This document shows positions 56,224 through 64,000 of a DNA stretch of 64,000 nucleotides, piece by piece. The first letter of the stretch is position 1. Each line of letters opens with the position of its first letter. Location of the stretch: NCBI GenBank assembly GCA_958510825.1, contig OY294054.1:7356191-7420190 (forward strand). Direction: 5' to 3'. A program made the position numbers and the translations under genes. A model generated the notes under the pieces. That model made no database searches. It was not told the DNA's origin and saw only the letters and a program-made list of their open reading frames with translations. This DNA is from Brachypterus glaber. Its lineage: Eukaryota > Arthropoda > Insecta > Coleoptera > Kateretidae.

Positions 56224-57715
56224 ATTAATTTAGAGTACACTGATATTGGGGAGATCGAGACAAAGGAGTATGATGTTATAAGTGATGATTTTTTATGTAA
56301 CATAAGTTCAACGGAAAATAATGTTTTTAATATTATACACTTTAATATAAGGAGCCTTAACCATAATTTTGATGAATTATTAAAAATATAGATGCTATAG
56401 TTTTATCAGAAACTCATAAAATCACAGAGGTAAGCATTTTTTTAATTCCAAACTTTAATATTTATTATAACAACTTAAAAATTAACCAGAATGATGGTGT
56501 AGTTGTTTATTTAAAAGACGATCTAAATGCTGATATATCAATTATTTCTTTTGAAGAAACAAAAATGCTTAGCTTTGATTTTATTAAAAATAATGTCAGT
56601 TTTAGTTTGACAGCGTCACACCGACCACTTTCTATTAACGAAATTAAATATATCAAGGAGCTTAAAAATTACTTTATAAATCTTAATAGGCAACCAAATA
56701 TTCATTTAGAAAAAAAGAACAAGACAGTTGTGTACAAAAATATCTTTGCATGTTAAATGAACTTGGTTATGTGTCATACATAAATACATTTACAAGAGTT
56801 CAGTATAATGAAAACCATCTACAATCGACCATATATTTGTAAATAGCAAACGAGATAACTTAAAAATTGATTCCTATGTCAATAAAACAAGACTCAACTT
56901 TTTTGTCAGTTAAATTACCTAAAATCTAAAATTCGGCAAGTGTCCACAAATAAACAAAATTATTGACTTTTTCAGTTAAATTACCTAAAATCGAAAATTC
57001 CGCAAAGTGTCCACAAATAAACAAAATTATTGACTATCAGAAAATAAATGAGGTATTAAAAAATGAGTTGGGATGATGTAATTCAAGAAGTTAATACTGA
57101 TAAGGGATGTTCTATATTTATTAAAAAAATCAAAATTGCATTAAAAATTTCACAACAAATAAAATTAAAAACAAAATTCGAAAACTAAAACTCTGGATCT
57201 CTCAGGGTCTTATAAATTCAATAAAACACAGGGATATGTTAAAAAAAAACAATTAAATAATAACTACACTGAAACTAAATTAGTAGAATACAAAATATAC
57301 AGAAATAAACTAAATTCTCTAATTAAATCTACAAAAAACGAGTATTACAGGAACAAAATTGTTGTTGCAGGTAAAAATTATAAACAAACTTGGCAGGTTA
57401 TTAACGAAGTATCAAGCACTAAAAAAATTAAAAAAAAGAAAAATATAATATAAAAGATCCCTTATATAACAAAATAAATAAACCATTAACGGATAGTGAT
57501 AAGGCGAACGCGTTTAATAAGTTTTTTGCAAATATTGGTCAGAAAATGGCAAGTAAAATTAAAAAAATAGGTAACATGAAAGAATGTAAAATAAGTGAAC
57601 AAGAATCTATGTTAATCTATAACTGAGAACGAATTAATATTAATTATTTCGAATTTAAAAAATAATGCTTCCCCGGGTCCAGATCAAATAACAAATCATT
57701 TTATTAAAAAAATTT
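56224..57715 (+). pseudogene. Non-LTR family B, endonuclease region, first copy
   Basis: Plus-strand frames with many stops: NIIHFNIRSLNHNFDELL (endonuclease start), AIVLSETH (catalytic Glu), DGVVVYLKDD, then SLTASHRPLSINEIKYIKELKNY, CMLNELGYVSYINTFTR, and a linker region with TKNEYYRNKI and TWQVINEVSS. The SDHYST catalytic-histidine segment is deleted here but present in the second copy (about 58,340). A local tandem duplication of about 64 bp lies at 56,909-57,035. The piece ends before RT, near PDQITNHFIKK. Diverged and dead. Confidence 0.75.
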
Positions 57716-57722
57716 ATAAATA

Positions 57723-57991
57723 TGTTTATGTTTGTTTATGTTTGTTTTTAACCTCGTACTATTCTACTTAATTAAGCATCCCCTAAGTCCAGGACTTGTG
57801 TGGGCTAGTAGTAGAGGGAACCACCGGCTTTAATTGACTTTCGAACCAATATATCTAGGGAGTACGCCTTCGCCAAATTTCAATTATTAATTAACTGAAA
57901 AAGGCAATCGGCGCCAGTGAGGTTTGAACTCACGATCATTAGATCAGTGTCAGGCTATATCGATGCCATTGACCACTGAGCTAAATCTCCC
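57723..57991 (-). mobile_element. Full-length tRNA-derived SINE
   Basis: On minus the head has TTTAGCTCAGTGG (Pol III A box, exact) and GAGTTCAAACCTCAC (B box and a closed T-stem GTGAG/CTCAC). A unique body follows, and the tail is CAAACATAAACA repeats. Flanked by ATAAATA on both sides (57,716-57,722 and 57,992-57,998), a 7-bp target duplication. It needs a non-LTR partner for mobility. The 3' end matches the truncated copy at 4037-4240. It is not a functional tRNA gene because the acceptor arm does not pair. Confidence 0.85.
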
Positions 57992-58032
57992 ATAAATAAT
58001 AAAACCTTTACTACATAACTAACTACTATTAA

Positions 58033-59900
58033 AAATAATGTCAGTTTTAGTTTGACAGCGTCACACCGACCACTTTCCATTAACGAAATTAAATATATCA
58101 AGGAGCTTAAAAATTACTTTATAAATCTTAATAGGCAACCAAATATTCATTTAGAAAAAAAGAACACTGACAGTTGTGTACAAAAATATCTTTGCATGTT
58201 AAATGAACTTGGTTATGTGTCATACATAAATACATTTACAAGAGTTCAGTATAATGAAAACCATTTACAATCGACCATATATTTGTAAATAGCAAACGAG
58301 ATAACTTAAAAATTGATTCCTATGTCAATAAAACAAGACTATCTGATCATTACTCAACTTTTTTGTCAGTTAAATTACCTAAAATCGAAAATTCCGCAAA
58401 GTGTCCACAAATAAACAAAATTATTGACTATCAGAAAATAAATGAGGTATTAAAAAATGAGTTGGGATGATGTAATTCAAGAAGTTAATACTGATAAGGG
58501 ATGTTCTATATTTATTTAAAAAAAATCAAAATTGCATTGAAAATTTCACAACAAATTAAATTAAAAACAAAATTCGGAAACTAAAACTCTGGATCTCTTA
58601 GGGTCTTATAAATTCAATAAAACACAGGGATATGTTAAAAAAAAAACAATTAAATAATAACTACACTGAAACTAAATTAGTAGAATACAAAATATACAGA
58701 AATAAACTAAATTCTCTAATTAAATCTACAAAAAACGAGTATTACAGGAACAAAATTGTTGTTGCAGGTAAAAATTATAAACAAAATTGGCAGGTTATTA
58801 ACGAAGTATCAAGCACTAAAAAAATTTAAAAAAAATATAATATAAACGATCCCTTATATAACAAAATAAATAAACCATTAACGGATAGTGATAAGGCGAA
58901 CGCGTTTAATAAGTTTTTTGCAAATATTGGTCAGAAAATGGCAAATAAAATTTAAAAAATAGGTAACATGAAAGAATGTAAAATAAGTGAACAAGAATCT
59001 ATGTTAATCTATAACTGAGAACGAATTAATATTAATTATTTCGAATTAAAAAAATAATGCTTCCCCGGGTCCAGATCAAATAACAAATCATTTTATTAAA
59101 AAAAATCATAATTATCTAATAAAACCTTTACTACATATTATAAATTTGGCTTTTGAAAATGGTACCATACCTATGCCTTTTAAAGAATCCATAAAAATAC
59201 CTATCTGTAAATCGGGAAGTAAAAAAGAATTAACAAACTATAGGCCAATTACTTTAATAAACAATTTTGTAAAAAATTTTGAGTCTTGCCTTAAACATCG
59301 CCTTATGGATTTTCTTATCAAACAAAAAATTTTAAATGTCAACCAATTTGGATTTCAGAAAAACATCAGTACTGAAGATGCAATTTTAAAATTAACCAAA
59401 AATATACTTCTAAGTATGGATGCTGGTAAAAAGGTTCTTGCAGTGTTTTTAGATTTAGCTAAGGCATTTGACACTGTTAATTACAACTTACTACTATCAA
59501 GAATAGAAAAACTGGGTATTCGAGGAAAAGTTTTAAGTATTTTCAGGAGTTATCTTACAAACAGACTACAAGTTGTAAAAATAAATAATTGTATAAGTGA
59601 TCCTTTAGTAGTTACATTGGACGCAGGGTACGGTTTTAGGTCCTATCTTGTTTTTACTTTATATAAACTCGTTAGGAAAGCTTGACAAACACGGTCTTGT
59701 AATTTCATATGCTGATGATACTGTAGTTCTGTTCGAGGCTGACTCCTGGGATGAAGCCTACAAAAAGGCTGAAATTGGTATGCAGATCCTTAAACGATGG
59801 CTAGATATCAGCTTACTTAGTTAAACCTAACAAAAAAAACAAAATTCTTCTCCATTACAACTGCTGATCAACCAAATATTGAAAGGATCAGAATTCACCA
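58033..59900 (+). pseudogene. Non-LTR family B, second copy: endonuclease end and reverse transcriptase
   Basis: Begins with the same SLTASHRPLS segment as 56,600 and keeps LSDHYSTF (endonuclease His). After the linker comes the RT: FENGTIPMPFKESIKIPICK, TNYRPITLINN, NQFGFQKNISTEDAI, VLAVFLDLAKAFDTVN (catalytic D), SYLTNRLQVV. A frameshift near 59,625 precedes VLGPILFLLYINSL-like sequence and VISYADDTVVLFE (catalytic YADD, about 59,711). Similarity ends near 59,900. Several stops. The RT clade is different from A and C, closer to elements with YADD and FLDLAKAFDTV wording. Confidence 0.8.
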
Positions 59901-59939
59901 TGATACATGTACGGATTTTTATTCTTGTTCTTGCGAAAC

Positions 59940-60520
59940 TATAGACATACTTATACTTTTAACTTTTAATATTGTATTATTACTATAACTACTAGTACTA
60001 GTACTACTACTAGTACATATTGTTACCAATAAAAAAAACATTTTTCAGAAATAGGTGATTAAAATAAATATTACACACGCCCACAAAAAAAATAAAGCCA
60101 ATTATTTTAATCAGACTATATTTTTCTTACCTATTTTTGTGTGATGAAAATAAAAAAAAATGAAAAGTTTGTAAGCTGCTAGCCTAGTTCAATCCCGGAG
60201 TAATTTATCACTCCGTTTCCACTGCGCACAAAGTCGACTTATTATTATTCAGTGAAATATAGTTTTTAAGAAATTACATATTTTTTTATTATTTGTTTTT
60301 GTTCAAAAAAATAACATTATTTTGAAAGAAAAAAAAAAGATTTTTTTACTTCATTTTAAAATAAATTCTTTCATTCTAAATATTATTAAGAAAATCCGAC
60401 CGTTTTCTCATATTGCGCCTTCGCCATATTTAGAAAGATTTTTTTTGATTTTAACCTTTATTTTAAACGAAAAAAATATAATTTTAGTTTTTTATTACGA
60501 GTATACAGGGTAACAATTTA
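59940..60520. repeat. Hairpin repeat, right half only, with tRNA-like unit
   Basis: Matches the core and right arm of 26,265-27,290. The tRNA-like unit is at 60,181-60,238 on minus, with CGCAGTGG partly damaged. It replaces the end of family B. Confidence 0.7.
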
Positions 60521-61010
60521 AAAACGAGCAGCATTTAATATTTCTTTAACCGATGACACTATGAAAATTTGGCGAAACACGTCAAATTACATATCAAGGG
60601 GGACTTTTGAGCTATTTTTTGATGTATTACATTAAACCCCGTGGCTCCAGGGCCCCTACCCCTAAAATATTAAATAGCAACCCCCATTTATTTCGCTATT
60701 TTTGAAATCCTTATGTAATTCTAGATAATTTACATCTCTTTTTATTTTTTTTGTCAATATTAAACTTTTAAAAAAAAATCGAAAAAACTTGAAAGGAAAT
60801 TCTACCAAAAGAAAATAAAGAAAAAAAATGAAATTTTTTTTTGAAAATATTTTTTTGAGAATTTTTCCCTAAATGAAAAAAAAAACAAATGAAAAATCGA
60901 AAAAATGTGAACTTTTTCGGATTCATCTAGGTATTCCCTTAAATTGTGCTCAAAGTATCCTGAAATACATAAATGCTATTCTTTAAAAACCTCACTTCCA
61001 TATATGTATA
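60521..61010. repeat. Continuation of the block-type repeat, diverged
   Basis: Carries the AGCAACCCCCATTTATTTCGC and GTAATTCTAGATAA landmarks seen at 18,240, 27,465, 38,040 and 49,085, then A/T-rich filler. This shows the block family also exists outside the duplication. Confidence 0.65.
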
Positions 61011-61725
61011 TATACCGGTTGCCACAAAATAGTGGTACACCATTATAACTTGTTTATTAACTTATCAAATTGAAATTTGAAGGATACACATAATTGAATA
61101 AACTGCATTTTTTGACATTATAAACAAGTTTTTGACACTTACGGTTTTTCAAGATGGCGGCTAAAGCGAATAGTGTGGTTTTAGACCTTCTAAGTTGTCC
61201 TGATAACACTGAGAAAGACAAATTCCAGTGTGTATTTTTTTCCAGGTCATTCGACTTTTTGAAACATTTTACTGTACAGTAATACTAAAAGTTTTGCGTT
61301 TTATCAAGGTAATTAAAGTTTTTTGCAAGTCCAAACCATTAGAAAGAGGATTAATCAAAGATGTTTTTAAAATAATTCGAAGTTCTGCATCGCTTTCGAT
61401 TAAAAAGAAAAAAAAAGCACAAAAATGAGTTGTAAGTTTTTTTAACCCATTCTGTGAATTAATTTTCTGGATTACATTTGCAAAAATTCAATAACAAACA
61501 TACATTTAGGATGCCAACAAAAATTATTTTCAGCGCATGTGCAAAAGGAAAAAAATACAAGGAAAAGAAGGTAAAACAATGCGATATTTTCATAAATATT
61601 GAAAAAAAATCTATAACCTTGAGTTTACGGTCAAAGTCGAATTAAGAAAACATGTGGGAAATTATCTAATCTATCACCCTGCCAAGTTTGTCATACTCCC
61701 TACCAAACACCCTGTATATTTTAAT
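61011..61725. mobile_element. Possible degenerate CAGGGTGT-type element
   Basis: The right end reads inward as TACAGGGTGTTTGGTAGGGAG. The left end TACCGGTTGCCACAAAATAG is only loosely similar. An ATG at 61,154 opens 42 codons starting MAAKANSVVLDLL, and 61,228-61,428 is open, but I recognise neither. It sits exactly where the Env fragment next to it is cut off. Confidence 0.3.
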
Positions 61726-61764
61726 TGATTTGTATTTAGTCTAAAAAGAATAATAGTTATCCAT

Positions 61765-62031
61765 TTAATTTGTTTGATAATCAAAGTGAGAAAGATTATA
61801 ATACGTTAAAAGTGCAAAGTTGTCATTTAATATATGCGTTTTACCAAGATAATGGTACAATAGACCAGCAGTTGTTTCTAATGGAATAATTTCATATTTA
61901 TTGCTGATACGTGCTAGGCCTTGATTCGGTAATGTTAGAAGGAAAATTACTAGGAATACTAGCCCGAAGGTCAATTTCTGATTCTGATTCGATATTTTCA
62001 TTGTTTTCTTCAATTTTATCGTCTGAAACAA
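61765..62031 (-). pseudogene. Env-like protein N-terminus of a gypsy/errantivirus-type element, truncated
   Basis: This 88-codon frame overlaps the integrase 3' end in another frame, the usual position of env in insect errantiviruses. It begins with a basic stretch and a hydrophobic signal-like segment (about residues 21-38), followed by a short ectodomain start with YEIIPLETTAGLLYHYLG. The resemblance is to the N-terminal part of F-like envelope proteins. The cleavage site, fusion region and transmembrane anchor are all absent, because the frame stops at 61,765 and unrelated repeat DNA follows. Old, non-functional copy. Confidence in the Env call is moderate, since only the N-terminus is visible. 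Confidence 0.55.
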
Positions 62032-62574
62032 TATAAGGTTTTAATTTATTGAAATGATGCGTTTTAAGTTTATTATTTATGGATAAAGTAGCAGTATTCT
62101 TGTCATGTACTTGAACTATTTTATAAGGGCCTTTATAATTTGGAGTAAGCTTTTTATTTTTAATTTTAGATAAACTATCGTGTAATAATAACTGATCTGC
62201 GCAGAATTTATATTCTCTATTGTGTGATTTATCCAAATATTTTTTTGAACTTTGTTTTGCCTTAATTTGATTATCTCTTGCAGTTTCTCTTAAAATTCTC
62301 AATTTATTAGTGATGTCATTAGCTAGATCTGAATAATTAGGTTTAAATTTTGGAGAACTTATATGACTAGGGATTCTTGCACGTTGTCCAAAGACTAATT
62401 CGTATAAAGTTTTTTAAGTGGACTTATGTATACTTGAATTATAACTGCTAAATTTAAAAATTCCTCCCAATTATTTTGGTCCTTGTTAACATAGCATTTA
62501 AAATATTTTTTTACTGTTAAATGGGTACGTTCCAATTCTCCGTTGCTTTCTGGGTGATAAAGAGTTGTAAACTT
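61898..62574 (-). pseudogene. Ty3/gypsy integrase, C-terminal part
   Basis: On minus: LYHPESNGELERTH, which holds the catalytic Glu of the D,D-35-E core (about 62,540), then KKYFKCYVNKD and WEEFLNLA, a shift or stop near 62,415, LVFGQRARIPSH, and the C-terminal tail with DKSHNREYKF, LTPNYKGPYKIVQV (GPY/F domain) and HHFNKLKPYI. The zinc-binding N-terminus and the first two Asp are missing because the frame is joined directly to RT sequence near 62,578. The tail overlaps the Env-like frame. Dead. Confidence 0.85.
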
Positions 62575-62578
62575 TGGC

Positions 62579-62895
62579 GTTTAAAGGTTTAGCTATTTTT
62601 AAAAAATCAGGAATAAATTTTATATAATAACCAACTAATCCAAGGAAGACTTTATATCTTTTTGAGTTTAAGGAATAGCAATGTTTGTAATGACTTCGAC
62701 CTTTTCTGGATTTGGTCTTACGCCTTTATCTAAAATAATGTGTCCTAAGAAATAAATTTCCCTATGTGAAAATTCACATTTATCGAGTTGCAATTTTAAA
62801 TTGTGTCCCCTTAATCTTTGAATTACTGATCTGAGTTTATTGATATGATCAGCAAGGTCTTTGCCGTAAACTATAATATCGTCTAAATTTTTAAC
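62579..62895 (-). pseudogene. Ty3/gypsy reverse transcriptase, palm-thumb fragment
   Basis: Begins at LDDIIVYGKDLADHINKL, containing the catalytic DD (Y preceding it is lost at the edge), then LKLQLDKCEFSHREIYFLGHII and RPNPEKVEVI, a stop near 62,675, and YYIKFIPDFLKIAKP split over a frameshift. RNase H and the integrase N-terminus should follow but are deleted. The upstream edge at 62,895 is abrupt. Probably the same element as the integrase and Env pieces. There is no direct evidence that it belongs with the gag at 496-1488. Confidence 0.85.
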
Positions 62896-64000
62896 TTTTG
62901 CAATTTTGCAAAAAAATATTGCAGTGCAAGCACATACACATACCTTGTTAATTACATTGTTATTTTAATAATTAGAATTAACTTATTTAATTATTATTAT
63001 CTAATTTTATTGTTTCGCGACACAGGTTTTGTGCCTTTTTGTGTTTGATAGAAAATGTGTTTTTGTGCAACTCAGCCTGAGTGTTATTTTTTATATTCAT
63101 TTGCCCTGTTCAGGTTTTCTGAACACTAGTTAACCCTTTGTTTAAGGGGATGTTTAGCTTCTAGAACAATAAATCTTGCTTTTTGCTAAAGTTCATGACC
63201 AGACAAAATTTTTGTTATACTTTACATTTTATCAATTAAAATCGAAGTTACAGATGTTTCAAAAAGAGGCTTATATTTTAAACAGAGTTTATACATAATG
63301 AAAGTTTCTCAAAGGTAGTAAAATTTGTTCTCATGCTTAATATTTTTAGTGTAACGGAATAATAACTATTATCCGATTGAATACCGTAAATCCTTAATGG
63401 ATATGCCTATTTTTCTATTTTTAAATTTTTAATTAATATAATTTTTAACTATTCAAGTACAATGAAATTCAAGTTTTGCATATTTATGCATATTTTTGGG
63501 TATGCATACATACGTATGTAATATATTTTATGTTATTAAAAAGGTGCCATTTATGATATATTGTTTTTAGTTACTGCTACCAACCCCGCACATAATATTT
63601 TGGAGATATATTTAACCCCTATGAGTATTTGGAGTTTTCACTCATAGTATTTTTAATTATTTTATTTTTCAAAACTTAAGGCCTGCAATATTTTGTCGAC
63701 CCATTTTTTATAACTTTTTATAGTTCTCCAAGGAACCTCGTTACAATATAAGATTTATGATTTATAAGTTATATTTTTATCTCTCTTATAAGCAATAGAT
63801 TTATTTATAAAGGATATATGATAGGATAAACATTTATATTATAAAGTAAAAAAACTTGAAAAATTACTTACGTTTTGTATTTCCTGTTCAAAGGATATCT
63901 CTTTCTGTACTAGCTTGTACTCCAAGGACATACTACAGTACTCCAGTATACTACAGAACAAATCAGGATGAAGATGTTAGTTTGGACTTTTTTGGTACCT
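62896..64000. other. AT-rich DNA with no recognisable feature
   Basis: No ORF with similarity, TIRs or RNA gene seen. A run of GTACT/ATACTACAG-type repeats lies near 63,915-63,957. Confidence 0.55.

Noticed and set aside
57915..57991. Possible functional tRNA gene
   Set aside because: The T-stem pairs, but the acceptor stem does not, and a SINE body, repeat tail and target duplication follow.
1..64000. CRISPR arrays, bacterial operons, riboswitches, rho-independent terminators
   Set aside because: The sequence is eukaryotic. The direct repeats seen are transposon ends, microsatellites or segmental duplications without regular spacers.

Overview
The window is AT-rich eukaryotic DNA that consists almost entirely of transposable elements, and it most likely comes from an insect. 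The evidence is the mix of element families: several insect-type non-LTR retrotransposons, a Ty3/gypsy element with an Env-like fragment, mariner elements with CAGGGTG ends and TA target sites, tRNA-derived SINEs, and a CACTG-ended DNA transposon coding for a protein with GERFHQ and DYCW landmarks. A beetle is possible, but the sequence does not prove it. I see no ordinary host gene, no true tRNA or rRNA gene, and no CRISPR array.

Layout. 1-1.8 kb: broken gypsy gag-protease on the minus strand, fused to a piece of a non-LTR reverse transcriptase (RT). 1.8-4.8 kb: DNA transposon with arms of about 440 bp and a dead zinc-finger-type transposase. 4.8-7.6 kb: AT-rich DNA with an AACCGGTT cluster, short tandem repeats and a small TIR element. 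7.7-10.0 kb: dead non-LTR element (minus; ORF1 of DUF4780 type plus endonuclease). 10.0-10.4 kb: RT tail of another element. 10.5-11.9 kb: near-perfect hairpin with 0.7-kb arms.

13.6-53.3 kb is one large tandem segmental duplication. Copy 1 is 13,581-31,627 and copy 2 is 31,628 to about 53,263, with few differences where I compared them. Each copy is built from older related blocks of about 3.4 kb, a DNA transposon with GTTTCGGGTGTTTCA repeats, hairpin repeats with tRNA-like promoter boxes, concentrically nested mariner elements, and the 5' part of a non-LTR element (family A). Copy 2 also has an internal 1.69-kb tandem duplication, a deletion of about 1.75 kb, and a 3.57-kb non-LTR insertion (family C) with an intact 917-codon endonuclease-RT frame. 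Family A runs on past the duplication to 56.0 kb. 56.2-59.9 kb holds two tandem pieces of a third non-LTR family (B), with a SINE in the first. 59.9-61.7 kb is repeat DNA. 61.7-62.9 kb holds gypsy RT, integrase and Env fragments on the minus strand. The last 1.1 kb is featureless AT-rich DNA.

For function, the only protein that looks expressible is the family C polyprotein at 38.5-41.9 kb. In families A and C, ORF2 has no AUG, overlaps the end of ORF1 in the +1 frame, and shares an in-frame UUU_CGN in the overlap. This suggests +1 ribosomal frameshifting as the way RT is made and is the most testable new idea here. All other coding stretches are remnants.
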